From positions 1 to 64,000 of the forward strand of contig DAOQAG010000008.1 of assembly GCA_035353815.1 (NCBI GenBank): a DNA stretch of 64,000 nt. Direction: 5' to 3'. The notes under the pieces are model-generated. The model saw only the letters and a program-made list of their open reading frames with translations, was not told the origin of the DNA and searched no databases. The position numbers and the translations under genes are program-made. Shown piece by piece: positions 9,710 to 19,018 of this stretch. This DNA is from JAKPUX01 sp035353815 (GTDB lineage: Bacteria; Zhuqueibacterota; Zhuqueibacteria; Residuimicrobiales; Residuimicrobiaceae). Position 1 is the first letter of the stretch. Every line of letters starts with the position of its first letter.

Positions 9710-12073
9710 TCACAGTACCCGGATCCTCACCGCGGCACTTTCCCGCCACCCCGTACCGCTGCGGGTGCGGATCCTGAAGGCATGCAGGCCGGGCGACAGC
9801 GGCCAGCGCAGCTGGAAGGGGGCGCGCACCCGCGCCAGCGTCGTGTCGCCGTGCAGCCATTCGACCTCCCGCACCCCCTCGGGGACCACCGCTTCGAGAA
9901 GCAGGGTCTGATACTCGCGGCGCAGCACGGGATCGATCTTGAGAATATCGCCATCCGTCGGGGTTATGATGGCCAGGCGCCCGGCCTTTGATGTTGCCGC
10001 CGGCGGCCCGGCCTCCGGCGGCAGGGGTAGATGCTGCATGGCCATCCAGGCGCGGTATTCCGGCGGCCAGACCTCAAAGAGACGGTTGCGGATTTCGGCG
10101 CGCGGCGTTGCCGCGTCCGCCAGCAGGCCGCTGCGGCGGTCAATGGCCACCAGGCGGTGTACACGGCATTCGCCCGCGGGGATTGTGCCGGCGATGAACC
10201 ACTCCTCGAGGCGGCCCGGACATGCGGCGCCGGGGCGCTGGCCCGAGAGCGGACAGATCGCGGCGTGGACTAGGCCGGGCGGCAGCGCCAGGGGGGGCGG
10301 ATCCTGGCCGGCGTGCAGCTCGAGCATGATGTCGCGGAACAGCGGCGCCGCACCGGTGATCCCACTGATCTTTTCCATCGGCTGGCCGTCGAAATTGCCA
10401 ACCCAGACGCCGACCGTATAGGCGCTGGTAAAGCCCACCGTCCAGTTATCGCGAAAATCCTTGGTCGTCCCGGTCTTGGCGGCGCAGGGGAAGGGCAGAT
10501 GCAGCGGTCCGCCGAGGCCGAAAGCGGGAGCGCGCGCATGATGATCGGAGAGGATATCGGCGATGATAAAGGCCGCCGCCCGCGAATAGATCCGCTCGCC
10601 CTCCTCCGCCGCCGGAACCTCCTCCAGCCGCGTCGCGGCCGCGGTGGAATCGCTCTGCACAGAGCGGATGGGCCGCAGCAGGCCGCCATTGGCAAAGGCC
10701 CGGTAGGCATTGGTCAACTCCAGCAGGGTGACCTCGCCGTTGCCGAGCGTCAGTCCCGGCCCGTAAAAGGCGGCGGGCTGCTGCAGACTGGCAAAGCCGG
10801 CGCGCTGCAGCCGCTCGAGCAGCAGATCGACGCCGAGCGCCTCGAGCAGCCGCACCGTGGCAACATTATAGGAGCAGGCCAGCGCAGTGCGCAGGCGCAC
10901 CGGGCCGTGGTACTTTTCATCATAATTGTGCACAACCGGGCGCCCCTCCTCCTCGCCGCCCAGACTCTCGATATCGGCGAGGATGGCCGCAGCCGTGAAA
11001 CCGTGCTCGAGCGCCAGAGCATAGGTGAAGGGTTTGATCGCGGAACCGGGCTGACGGAGGCTGCGCACACCATCCACCTGACCCTGATGGATCTCGTCGA
11101 AGAAATCACGCGAGCCCACCCAGGCCTTGACCGCGCCGCTGCTATTCTCGAGCACCAGCACCGCCGCGTTGGTGACATGGTTGCCGGCCAGCTGCGCAAG
11201 ATGTCCCTCGACCAGCTGCTCCACCCGCATCTGCAGGCGGCGGTCAAGGGTGGTGCGGATCTCGGGGCCGGCTGCCCCGGTTTGTCGGCATTGCTCCAGA
11301 ACCATCTGGCAAAAATGCGGCGCCGCAAAAACCACCTGCCGCGGCTGCAGGGTGAGTGGCTGCGCGCTGGCGCTGACAAAACGCTCCCGGCTGATGCGGC
11401 CCTGCCGCAGCAGCGCAGCGAGAACGACCCCCTGACGTTTGCGCGCGCGTTCGCAATGGGTATAAGGATTGAACCGGCCAGGGGATTGCGGCAGCCCCGC
11501 CAGAAAAGCCGCCTCCGCCAGGGAGAGCAGCCGTACCGGCTTCTGGAAGTAGGCGCGGCTCGCCGCCTCGACGCCGAAGAGCTGATTGCCGAAGGGGGCC
11601 CGGTTCAGGTAGTGTTCGAGGATCTCCGCCTTGCTCAGCCAGATCTCAAGACGCAGGGTGAGCAGGGCCTCGATCGGCTTGGCGTACCAGCGCCGCGGCA
11701 AACGATAGAGCTGCCGCGCCAGCTGCATCGTCAGGGTCGATCCCCCCGAGCGCACCTCACGCTGACGCAGATTCAGCCACACCGCCCGCAGCACCGCCAG
11801 CGGGTCGATGCCGGGATGGCGGTAAAAACGCTTGTCCTCCACCGCAACGACCGCCGCCGCGATCTCCGGCCCCATCTGCTGCAGCGGGATCCAGATGCCG
11901 CGGCCCTCCTCGCCGGAAAGCACCTCCCGCAGCAGGCCGCCCCGGTCATCGTAGAGGCGCCATGAATGCATCCCGCGGTGGTCGAGCCGCGAGGCCGCTG
12001 GCGGCATCAGCACGACGCCCACCAGCAGCAGCACCAGGCCCGCCACGGCCCAAACTCTCTTGTTATCGGTCAT
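9710..12073 (-). CDS. pbpC: penicillin-binding protein 1C (bifunctional transglycosylase/transpeptidase)
   Basis: A 787-residue class A PBP that would polymerise and crosslink peptidoglycan in the periplasm. An N-terminal membrane anchor is followed by a GT51 transglycosylase domain with the catalytic Glu in VAVEDKRFYRHPGID and the GGSTLTMQLARQL motif. The transpeptidase domain has Ser344 in PGSAIKP, SYN in ACSYNVATV and KTGT in AAKTGTTKDFRDNW. The C-terminal ~90 residues, with a beta-rich ending, match the BiPBP_C-type extension that distinguishes PBP1C from PBP1A/1B. The length is normal for PBP1C. The usual partner, an alpha-2-macroglobulin-like gene, is not adjacent; the porU-like gene lies downstream instead. 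Confidence 0.93.
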   Translation of the reverse strand: MTDNKRVWAVAGLVLLLVGVVLMPPAASRLDHRGMHSWRLYDDRGGLLREVLSGEEGRGIWIPLQQMGPEIAAAVVAVEDKRFYRHPGIDPLAVLRAVWLNLRQREVRSGGSTLTMQLARQLYRLPRRWYAKPIEALLTLRLEIWLSKAEILEHYLNRAPFGNQLFGVEAASRAYFQKPVRLLSLAEAAFLAGLPQSPGRFNPYTHCERARKRQGVVLAALLRQGRISRERFVSASAQPLTLQPRQVVFAAPHFCQMVLEQCRQTGAAGPEIRTTLDRRLQMRVEQLVEGHLAQLAGNHVTNAAVLVLENSSGAVKAWVGSRDFFDEIHQGQVDGVRSLRQPGSAIKPFTYALALEHGFTAAAILADIESLGGEEEGRPVVHNYDEKYHGPVRLRTALACSYNVATVRLLEALGVDLLLERLQRAGFASLQQPAAFYGPGLTLGNGEVTLLELTNAYRAFANGGLLRPIRSVQSDSTAAATRLEEVPAAEEGERIYSRAAAFIIADILSDHHARAPAFGLGGPLHLPFPCAAKTGTTKDFRDNWTVGFTSAYTVGVWVGNFDGQPMEKISGITGAAPLFRDIMLELHAGQDPPPLALPPGLVHAAICPLSGQRPGAACPGRLEEWFIAGTIPAGECRVHRLVAIDRRSGLLADAATPRAEIRNRLFEVWPPEYRAWMAMQHLPLPPEAGPPAATSKAGRLAIITPTDGDILKIDPVLRREYQTLLLEAVVPEGVREVEWLHGDTTLARVRAPFQLRWPLSPGLHAFRIRTRSGTGWRESAAVRIRVL

Positions 12074-12417
12074 TGCGCGTCATCCGGATCACATGCAGGG
12101 TAATGTAGCAAAAATGGCGGAGCAAACAAAGAACTAATCCGGGCGGCGCCCGCAGCCGCCGCCGTTTTTGCTTGATAATCAGTGATTTTTTCCCTATGTT
12201 CAGGGGCAAATATAAGGATTCGCGTCATGGCGCGTTGTTCGCTTCAGAGTCGATTCCGTGCCTTCTGCTTCCCTTCTGATTCTCGGTTCATCCCACCCTG
12301 CCGGTCTCTTCAGCGGGCGGCTGCCCATTGCCCGCCGTGGCCCCCGTTTCTCCCGCAAGCCCCTTGCACTCTTCGCATGCGTGCCATGATGCCATTACTG
12401 GAGGAGGAGATGCTGTC
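12074..12417. other. divergent intergenic region between pbpC and the aminotransferase gene
   Basis: This 344 bp gap separates two divergently transcribed genes. It holds one good sigma-70-like promoter for the rightward gene (listed separately) and then a leader of about 210 nt with no recognisable riboswitch fold. I see no convincing small gene: the short open frames lack a Shine-Dalgarno sequence and family resemblance. Confidence 0.6.
12172..12200 (+). promoter_or_regulatory. candidate sigma-70 promoter of the aminotransferase gene
   Basis: TTGATA (12172-12177) and TATGTT (12195-12200) are separated by exactly 17 bases, in a locally AT-rich stretch in front of the rightward gene. Transcription would start near 12207 and give a leader of about 210 nt. 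This is read from the sequence only. Confidence 0.5.
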
Positions 12418-13602
12418 ATGAATTTTGAAACGCTGTTTGCCGATCGCACCAGGAACATGGGCGCCAATATCATCCGCGAAATCCTCAAGGTCGTCAGTCA
12501 GCCGGGCATGATCTCACTCGCCGGCGGCTACCCCGCGCCGGAGAGCTATCCCTTCGAGATCATTAAGATGCTGGCCAACCAGGTGCTGGAAAAATATGGC
12601 ACCCGGGCCCTGCAATACGATATGACCGAAGGCTTCATCCCACTGCGCGAAGCCCTGGTGCCTTATCTGGCGAAAAAAGGAATCCACGCTACCGCCGCGG
12701 GCATCTGCATCACCAGTGGTTCGCAGGGATTGCTCGATGCCCTGGGCAAGGTTCTGATCACCCCCGGCGATTGCGTCGCTGTGGAGGCCCCCACCTACCT
12801 CGGCGCGCTCTCCGCCTTCAATCCCTACGGCCCCCGCTATGTCTGCGCCGCCATGGACGACGAGGGCATCCGCCCCGAGGCCCTCGAAGAAGTCCTGGCC
12901 TCGCAACCGGTCAAGCTGGTCTATCTGGTGCCGACCTTCCAGAATCCCACCGGACGCTGTCTCGGCCTGGCACGCCGCCACCAGATCGCGGAACTGATCG
13001 CCAAACACGACGTCCTGCTCTGCGAAGACGATCCCTACAGCGACTTGCGCTACCGCGGTGACGCCCTGCCCTCCCTCCACTCCCTGATTCCCGAGCATAC
13101 CATCTACACCACCACCCTCTCCAAGGTCTTTGCCCCGGGCCTGCGCCTCGGCGTCTGCGTCGCCCCCGAGCCGGTGCGGCGCTGGCTGGTGCTCGCAAAG
13201 CAGGGCGTCGATCTCAATACCAGCACCCTCAACCAGGCCATGGCCACCGAGTACCTGCTCGGCGGCTATCTCGATCAACAGATCCCCAAGATCGTCGCGC
13301 TCTACAAGCCGAAACAGGAGGCGATGCTGGCCGCCCTGGACCGCTACTTCCCGAAAGAGTGGCACTACGCCAGGCCGGAGGGCGGCATGTTCATTTGGGC
13401 GGAGGGCCCCAGCGGCACCGATACCGAACAACTCTATTGGAAATGCATCGAACGCAAGGCCGCGTTCGTGCCCGGCAAATTCTTCTTTCCCTGCGAGGGC
13501 GACGGCCTGGCGACCATGCGCCTGAATTTCTCCATGAGCAACGAGGAGGAGATCGAGCGCGGTATCCACATCATCGGCGATACCATCAAGGAAGGCTTTT
13601 AG
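12418..13602 (+). CDS. PLP-dependent class I/II aminotransferase (LysN / 2-aminoadipate aminotransferase type)
   Basis: A 394-residue fold type I aminotransferase of the MocR-domain/LysN-like group. Visible motifs are SGSQGLLDALGKV (cofactor phosphate region), PTFQNPTGR, CEDDPYSDLRY and the PLP lysine in TTTLSKVFAPGLRLG. Members of this group transaminate 2-aminoadipate, leucine or aromatic amino acids, and the substrate cannot be fixed from sequence. The ATG at 12418 lies 8 bases after GGAGGAGGAG, which decides the start against the longer open frame upstream. It is followed after 44 bp by a dipeptidase gene on the same strand, which suggests a role in peptide and amino-acid use. Confidence 0.9.
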   Translation: MNFETLFADRTRNMGANIIREILKVVSQPGMISLAGGYPAPESYPFEIIKMLANQVLEKYGTRALQYDMTEGFIPLREALVPYLAKKGIHATAAGICITSGSQGLLDALGKVLITPGDCVAVEAPTYLGALSAFNPYGPRYVCAAMDDEGIRPEALEEVLASQPVKLVYLVPTFQNPTGRCLGLARRHQIAELIAKHDVLLCEDDPYSDLRYRGDALPSLHSLIPEHTIYTTTLSKVFAPGLRLGVCVAPEPVRRWLVLAKQGVDLNTSTLNQAMATEYLLGGYLDQQIPKIVALYKPKQEAMLAALDRYFPKEWHYARPEGGMFIWAEGPSGTDTEQLYWKCIERKAAFVPGKFFFPCEGDGLATMRLNFSMSNEEEIERGIHIIGDTIKEGF

Positions 13603-13646
13603 CCGAATATTCAACCCCTAATCCATTCCATCCGACCGGAGGTTTG

Positions 13647-15263
13647 ATGAAACGCTTTGTCCTGTTGATTTGTGCCGTCGTGGCGCTCTCCACTGCCGCG
13701 GCGGATGCCTGCACCAATTTTCTCATCACCCGCGGCGCTTCAACCGACAGCTCCACCATGATCACCTATTCCGCCGATTCCCACACCCTCTATGGCGAGC
13801 TGCTCTACCTGCCCGCCGGCAAACATATCCCCGGCACCCTGATCGCCGTCTATGACTGGGACAGCGGCACCTACCTCGGCCAGATCAAGCAGGTGGCGGA
13901 GACCTATGCCGTCGTCGGCAACATGAACGAACATCAGCTCGCCATCGGCGAAACCACCTTCGGCGGCCGCGGCGAACTGCACGATCCCAAGGGCCATGTC
14001 GACTATGGCAGTCTGATGTATCTCGCACTGCAGCGCGCCAAAACCGCCCGCGAAGCCATCCAGGTTATGACCAGCCTCGCCGCCGAGTACGGCTATTGCA
14101 GCGAGGGCGAATCCTTCTCCATCTCCGACCCGCACGAGGTCTGGATCATGGAGATGATCGGCAAGGGCGAGGGCGGCAACGGGGCCCTCTGGGTGGCGCG
14201 TCGGGTCCCCGATGGCTATATCTGCGGCCACGCCAATCAGGCCCGCATCCGCCAGTTTCCCCTCAATGACCCCCAGAACTGCCTCTACGCCCGCGATGTC
14301 ATCACCTTCGCCCGCGAAAAAGGTTACTTTGCCGGAGCAGACAAGGAGTTCAGTTTCGCCGACGCCTATGCCCCGCTCGATTTCAGCGCCCAGCGCTTCT
14401 GCGAAGCCCGCGTCTGGAGCGGATTCCGCCGCGCCGCCCCCTCGCTCAACCTCCCCAGCGACTTTGCCTGCGGCGTGCCGGGCAGCCAGCCCCTGCCGCT
14501 GTGGATCAGACCGGATAAAAAGCTGAGTGCCCGCGACGTCATGGAACTGATGCGCGATCACTATGAGGGCACCCCCCTTGACATGACCCTCGATGTCGGC
14601 GCCGGCCCGTACAAACTCCCCTACCGCTGGCGGCCGATGGAATGGACGGTCGATAGCACCAAATATTTCCATGAACGCGCCATCTCGACCCAGCAGACCG
14701 GCTTCTCTTTCGTCGCCCAGTCCCGCGGCAGTTTGCCCGATCCCATCGGCGGCATCCTCTGGTTCGGCGTCGATGACACCTATTGCACCGTCTATGTGCC
14801 GATGTACTGCGGCATCAGCCGCGCGCCCAAAAACTATGGCGCCGGTGCCGGCTCCTTCGCCGCCTTCTCCTGGGACTCGGCCTTCTGGGTCTTCAATTTC
14901 GTCGCCAACTATACCTACTCCCGCTACAGCGACATGATCGTGGACGTGCAGACCGCACAACGGGAACTCGAGGGCCAGTTCATGGCCGCGGTCCCGCAGA
15001 TCGATGCGGCCGCCCTCGCCCTCTATAAAGACTCCCCCTTGCTCGCACGCGACTATCTGACCGAGTTTTCCTGCCGCTCCGGCGACGCAACCGTCGCCCG
15101 CTGGAAAAAACTGGGGGAGCAGCTGATCTGGAAGTACCTCGACGGCAATCTCCGGGATGAACATGGCGGCGTGCAGCACCCCCTCTATCCGGAGGCGTGG
15201 TACCGCACCATCGTCAACTCGACCGGCGACCGTTACAAAGAGATCCCCTGGCCCAAGAAGTAG
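13647..15263 (+). CDS. C69 family dipeptidase, secreted (Ntn hydrolase)
   Basis: A 538-residue peptidase of the C69 (PepD/dipeptidase A) family. A signal peptide (KRFVLLICAVVALSTAAADA) is followed directly by CTNFLITRGAS, where Cys21 is the expected N-terminal nucleophile, exposed by removal of the leader. Further family features are the GNMNEHQLAIGETTFGGR motif and a DPHEVWIMEMIGKG strand region. These enzymes hydrolyse a broad range of dipeptides; export suggests a periplasmic or outer role. The ATG at 13647 follows GGAGG. It is probably co-transcribed with the upstream aminotransferase. Confidence 0.9.
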   Translation: MKRFVLLICAVVALSTAAADACTNFLITRGASTDSSTMITYSADSHTLYGELLYLPAGKHIPGTLIAVYDWDSGTYLGQIKQVAETYAVVGNMNEHQLAIGETTFGGRGELHDPKGHVDYGSLMYLALQRAKTAREAIQVMTSLAAEYGYCSEGESFSISDPHEVWIMEMIGKGEGGNGALWVARRVPDGYICGHANQARIRQFPLNDPQNCLYARDVITFAREKGYFAGADKEFSFADAYAPLDFSAQRFCEARVWSGFRRAAPSLNLPSDFACGVPGSQPLPLWIRPDKKLSARDVMELMRDHYEGTPLDMTLDVGAGPYKLPYRWRPMEWTVDSTKYFHERAISTQQTGFSFVAQSRGSLPDPIGGILWFGVDDTYCTVYVPMYCGISRAPKNYGAGAGSFAAFSWDSAFWVFNFVANYTYSRYSDMIVDVQTAQRELEGQFMAAVPQIDAAALALYKDSPLLARDYLTEFSCRSGDATVARWKKLGEQLIWKYLDGNLRDEHGGVQHPLYPEAWYRTIVNSTGDRYKEIPWPKK

Positions 15264-15347
15264 AACCCTGCTTTCCTGGACGCCTCCGGCCGGCGCTGTG
15301 AACCGGCGCCGGTCTGGCGCGCCCGCAGGACGAAAGGACAAGCGCGC

Positions 15348-15908
15348 GTGGACTTGACAACCCTGATCACTGGCATCATCGTCTTTTTCTCCCGTGTCAC
15401 CGATGTCACGCTGGGCACGGTCCGCACCATCAGCATCGTCCATGGCCGGACCAGAATCGCCTTCGCCCTCGGCTTTGTCGAGGTCAGTGTCTGGCTGCTG
15501 GTCGTCGCCAAGGTGCTGCAGGAGGTCGCCGCCGAGCCGATTCTCATCATCTTTTATGCGCTCGGCTTCTCCACTGGCAATGTCGTCGGGATCCTGCTCG
15601 AACGCCGCATCGCCTTCGGCAACACCGTACTCCGGGTCATCAGCGCGGAGCATGGCGGCCAGATCGCCGAAATCCTGCGCGCAGCCGGCTATGCGGTGAC
15701 CACTTTTCTCGGCGAAGGTCTCAACGGCGTCGTCAGCATGCTCGTTGTCGTGTTTCCGCGCAAGGAGTTGGAGGACGTGCTCACTCTCGTCAAGAAGGTC
15801 TCGCCCGAGGCCTTTTATGTCACCGAACAGGCCAGCCAGGTCAGCAAGCTCTACCGCCCCAATCTCGGCGGCGGCAACGGCTGGAACACCATCCTCAAGA
15901 AGAAATGA
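15348..15908 (+). CDS. UPF0316 family membrane protein (DUF5698 plus DUF2179)
   Basis: A 186-residue protein with three N-terminal membrane segments (including FFSRVTDVTLGTVRTISIVHG, characteristic of UPF0316/YebE-like proteins) and a small cytoplasmic C-terminal domain of the DUF2179 type. The molecular function of the family is not established. The GTG start at 15348 is preceded by AAAGGA about ten bases upstream, and no in-frame ATG gives the conserved N terminus. The gene is 84 bp downstream of the dipeptidase. It converges on the secreted-protein cluster, whose terminators lie just after it. Confidence 0.85.
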   Translation: MDLTTLITGIIVFFSRVTDVTLGTVRTISIVHGRTRIAFALGFVEVSVWLLVVAKVLQEVAAEPILIIFYALGFSTGNVVGILLERRIAFGNTVLRVISAEHGGQIAEILRAAGYAVTTFLGEGLNGVVSMLVVVFPRKELEDVLTLVKKVSPEAFYVTEQASQVSKLYRPNLGGGNGWNTILKKK

Positions 15909-15926
15909 TCCACCCCGGCTCCGCAT

Positions 15927-15957
15927 AAAAAAAGGCCGCGGGATCTCTCCCGCGGCC
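15927..15957 (-). terminator. Rho-independent terminator (second of a tandem pair)
   Basis: A perfect 10-bp stem (GGCCGCGGGA at 15934-15943 with TCCCGCGGCC at 15948-15957) and a 4-base loop are followed on the minus strand by seven T residues (15933-15927). It ends the 16030-22250 cluster transcript. On the plus strand the tail is not U-rich. Confidence 0.9.
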
Positions 15958-15958
15958 A

Positions 15959-16015
15959 GAAAAAAAGGCGCGTTCCCTCACGCCGTCAACCCGTGAAGAA
16001 ACCCGCGAACGCGCC
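15959..16015 (-). terminator. Rho-independent terminator (first of a tandem pair)
   Basis: The inverted repeat GGCGCGTTC (15967-15975) / GAACGCGCC (16007-16015) contains a nested TCACG/CGTGA stem. On the minus strand it is followed by six T residues before the second hairpin. It begins 15 bases after the stop of the gene at 16030. Confidence 0.75.
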
Positions 16016-16029
16016 ATGTCCCGTTGCTC

Positions 16030-16827
16030 TCACCGCATTAACACCATCCGCCGGCTCTCCTGATGCGCACCGGCTTGCAGACGGTAGATATAGACGCCGC
16101 CGGCAGCCTGCGCCCCCGCATCGGTCAGCCCGTCCCAGATCACTTCATGCAGGCCGGCCGTCCATTCTCCCTCGGCCAGCGTCCGGATCCGCTGTCCCAG
16201 CAAATTATAGACCGCGAGCACAGCCTCTCCGCGCTCCGGCAGCTCAAAGGCCAGCCGCGTCTCCGGATTGAAGGGATTGGGGAAATTTTGCGCCAGGGCG
16301 AATCGCCCGGGCTGGAGCTCCGCGTGCGTGGCCACCGCGGTATTGCCGATGAAAAACTTGCCCGCCAGCCCCACCGCCGGGATCTTGACCGATCCGGGCG
16401 CCACCACCTTGGGCGCGGTATAAAAGACCAGATCGAGGTCCTTGAAGCGGTCCGCACCCGCCTGCACCGAATAACTGATATTGAGAACCGCGCCGCTCCC
16501 GCTGGCGATCGAGGATTTGGCGTCCATGCTCAGCAGCAGAATGTGCAGCACGCTCAGCGAATCCTCCTTCCAGGCCACGGTAAAACCGGCGCTACGATCG
16601 GTCGTCCACACGGAATCCGGCTTGATGAAATCGGGTACATCCGCCACCTCGAGCTGCAGCGCGATGACCGTCGTGTCATTGGCCATGGCCAGCTGCACGA
16701 CATTGTGCTGCGTCCCGACCTTGCCGCTGCCTGTGCCCAACTGCAGCACCGCATCCGCCGCCATGGCGAGCGGAGCGAGGCCGAGCAGCAGCCCCAACCC
16801 CAGTCGTGTTCCTGCTTTGATTCCCAT
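16030..16827 (-). CDS. secreted cohesin-like domain protein with T9SS sorting domain
   Basis: A 265-residue protein with a signal peptide (GLGLLLGLAPLAMAADA), one cohesin-like beta-sandwich (about 28-165) and a FlgD-like C-terminal T9SS sorting domain (about 180-265). The sorting domain carries the standard markers QNFPNPFNPET, YNLLGQRIRTL and GGVYIYRLQAG. Cohesin domains bind dockerins, and T9SS signals direct export and surface attachment. A surface anchor for the dockerin proteins next door is an inference. The ATG at 16827 (AGGGA ten bases upstream) is preferred to a TTG at 16866 that would overlap the upstream gene. It is last in the cluster. Confidence 0.75.
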   Translation of the reverse strand: MGIKAGTRLGLGLLLGLAPLAMAADAVLQLGTGSGKVGTQHNVVQLAMANDTTVIALQLEVADVPDFIKPDSVWTTDRSAGFTVAWKEDSLSVLHILLLSMDAKSSIASGSGAVLNISYSVQAGADRFKDLDLVFYTAPKVVAPGSVKIPAVGLAGKFFIGNTAVATHAELQPGRFALAQNFPNPFNPETRLAFELPERGEAVLAVYNLLGQRIRTLAEGEWTAGLHEVIWDGLTDAGAQAAGGVYIYRLQAGAHQESRRMVLMR

Positions 16828-16862
16828 ATCTCTTACATCCCTTGCAAAAGCCCACCGGGAGA

Positions 16863-18947
16863 TCAATAGATCACTTCCCAGATGGTCATGAAATCGATCA
16901 GATCAAAATCGCCATCCGCATCCATATCGCCGCTGAGAAGCTCGGCGGGGGTGATCGGATCACCCGTCTTGAGCAGCAGCTGAATGGCGCGTTCCAAATC
17001 CAGCGTCGTGACGTTGCCGTCCTGGTTGACATCTCCCTTGACGACAAAATAGAACTTGCCGTCGAGCAGCGCCGGCACCACCGGGAGGCTGTTGGCATCG
17101 GCAACCGTCACATCCGAGAGCGTCAGGTCGGCATAATCGCCCACCGGCGCGCTGCCGGAAACATCATAACTGATGTTGATGATCGGCGCGCTGCCGACCG
17201 TGATCAGACTGCCGGCCATCGAGACCAGGTAGATGATCACATTGGTGCCGTTGTCGACCTTGGTGACCGAGAAATTGACGGCGCGTCCGACCGGCGTGAC
17301 GGTCATCGCCGTGAGCAGATTGGGCGAATCGTTCACCCGGAAAGAAAGCCCGCGGATGTTGGTCTGGTTGTTGAGATGGATCGCCACCTTGTTGCCGGTC
17401 GAGCCCGGCTGGCCGCTGTTGTCCTTGACCTGCAGCAGCACCAGCGAGGTGATCGTAAAGACCGCGTTGCTCTGGTCATTCTTGAGCGCATCGGCAGCAT
17501 CCTCGACCCGAATCAGCGCCTGCGTGGTCAGCACACTGGGGACCGTCCAGGTGTAAGCGCCGTCGTTGCGGGTGCCGGAAATGATGCTGTCCCAGGTGCC
17601 GCCGTTGTCGAGCGAGTAATAGAGATTGACAAAAGGCATGGTGGTCGAATCCGGGCCGGTCCACTGGATCTCCTGGGCGGCGCCGAAGAGCCAGGTGTCG
17701 CCGCCATTGGGGCGGACGATCGCCAGGTCGGGCGGCGTGATGTGGAGGGTGAAATTGGCATTGCTCTGGTCGGTGGGGATGCCGTCGGTGACCTCCGAGA
17801 TGCGGATGCGGCCCAAGGCCGAACTCACCGCCGGCACGGTCCAGATGTAGCTGCCGGAATTGGGCGTCGTTGCGATGATCGAGCTGAAGGTGGTGCCGCC
17901 ATCGGTGGAGTATTCGATCCTGACATTGCCCCCCGTAAAGGTTGAAGTCCAGCGGATCGTAAAGGCATTCCCCGAATACAGATCCTCGCCGCCGTTGGGA
18001 GCCGTGACGGTCACGGTATCCGGCGGGGTGGCGATGGTGAAATTGGCATCGCTGATATCCAGCGGCGCGTTGTCGGTGGCATCAGAAACCCGGATGCGGC
18101 AGGTCGTCGAGGTCGTTCCGGGAAGCGTCCAGGCGTAGGATCCGGTGTTGGCCACGGTCGCCAGGGTGGTGTAGGAGGAACCGCCATTGCTGGAGAGCTC
18201 GACCTTGACATTGTTGGTCAGGTTGGCCGAACTCCAGGTGACGGCATGGCTGGACCCGCTATACCAGATTTCGCCGCCGTTGGGAGAGGTCACCGCGATC
18301 GTTTCGGGGGGTGTCGTCGGGACGCTCCCCTTGACGGTAAAATCATCAATGTTGTTGTTGCGCTGTCCGTAGAGGGCGATGCCGCAGTAGAGGGTCGTGC
18401 CGTTGCCGTAGAGCTTGGCGGCATCGGTGAGGGTGCCATCGAGCTTGTTGTTGATATACAGTTTGAAGTGGTGACCGCTGGCATCGGTGGAAATGACCAC
18501 CTTCATGATATCCCCCGCCTTGGGATAGGCCTGCGCCGGAGAGACACTGGCGATGGTGGTGGCATTGCGCTGGATGATGCCATTGACGATGGGATGGAGG
18601 GTCAGATCGCCATAGCGGCGCAAAATAAAATAACCGCTTCTCGTGGTCAGGTCATAGCGCAGGATCGCCCCGCCCGAGTTGTCGCCCTCCACGTCACTGC
18701 CGGCTGCCCAGGTCCACGAGACCTCGGTCGGATTGAAGAGGGGCAGATAGACCGCGTAATAGTCCCAGCTCGCCACGGTCAGGGTGTTGTCGAGCGCGCC
18801 CGAGACGATCTGGTACCAGGAGGCATCGACCGACCAGTCGGACCCCAACGCAGCCCGGTTAAAGTTATCGGTATAGGTGGTTTGTGCCTGGACCTGAGGA
18901 ACGGTACCGAGCACAACCAGCCAAAGCACAAGCTGCCATCTTTTCAT
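16863..18947 (-). CDS. secreted multidomain protein: LamG-like, three Ig-like repeats, cohesin-like and dockerin
   Basis: A 694-residue protein with a signal peptide (MKRWQLVLWLVVLGTVPQVQ). Residues ~25-207 resemble a concanavalin/LamG-type jelly roll (DNFNRAALGSDW ... NNNIDDFTVKG). Three ~96-residue Ig-like repeats follow, each opening with PNGG (about 216-495), then a cohesin-like domain (~505-635). A C-terminal dockerin has two calcium loops (GDVNQDGNVTTLDL and GDMDADGDFDLIDF). It has no T9SS sorting domain, unlike both outer members of the cluster. No catalytic motif is visible, so adhesion or scaffolding is likelier than hydrolysis. The ATG at 18947 directly precedes the signal peptide; an ATG at 18977 is also possible. 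Confidence 0.75.
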   Translation of the reverse strand: MKRWQLVLWLVVLGTVPQVQAQTTYTDNFNRAALGSDWSVDASWYQIVSGALDNTLTVASWDYYAVYLPLFNPTEVSWTWAAGSDVEGDNSGGAILRYDLTTRSGYFILRRYGDLTLHPIVNGIIQRNATTIASVSPAQAYPKAGDIMKVVISTDASGHHFKLYINNKLDGTLTDAAKLYGNGTTLYCGIALYGQRNNNIDDFTVKGSVPTTPPETIAVTSPNGGEIWYSGSSHAVTWSSANLTNNVKVELSSNGGSSYTTLATVANTGSYAWTLPGTTSTTCRIRVSDATDNAPLDISDANFTIATPPDTVTVTAPNGGEDLYSGNAFTIRWTSTFTGGNVRIEYSTDGGTTFSSIIATTPNSGSYIWTVPAVSSALGRIRISEVTDGIPTDQSNANFTLHITPPDLAIVRPNGGDTWLFGAAQEIQWTGPDSTTMPFVNLYYSLDNGGTWDSIISGTRNDGAYTWTVPSVLTTQALIRVEDAADALKNDQSNAVFTITSLVLLQVKDNSGQPGSTGNKVAIHLNNQTNIRGLSFRVNDSPNLLTAMTVTPVGRAVNFSVTKVDNGTNVIIYLVSMAGSLITVGSAPIINISYDVSGSAPVGDYADLTLSDVTVADANSLPVVPALLDGKFYFVVKGDVNQDGNVTTLDLERAIQLLLKTGDPITPAELLSGDMDADGDFDLIDFMTIWEVIY
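17430..18290 (-). repeat. three tandem Ig-like repeat units of about 288 bp
   Basis: Three consecutive units each begin with codons for PNGG (near 18285, 17997 and 17707 on the minus strand) and end in a D-x-S-N/D-A-x-F-T-I strand. The spacing is about 288-290 bp (96 residues). The repeats lie inside the gene at 16863-18947 and are related to the two in the neighbouring gene. Confidence 0.75.
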
Positions 18948-19018
18948 AGGCGTTCCCACGTTCGAATACAAACGCATCTGACCAAGGGGTACGTTCGGCT
19001 ACACTCTCCCCTTGCGCA

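Noticed and set aside
13740..15926. A 728-codon open frame antisense to the dipeptidase and UPF0316 genes.
   Set aside because: It crosses two well-supported genes and an intergenic gap, lacks a Shine-Dalgarno sequence and family motifs, and reflects codon bias.
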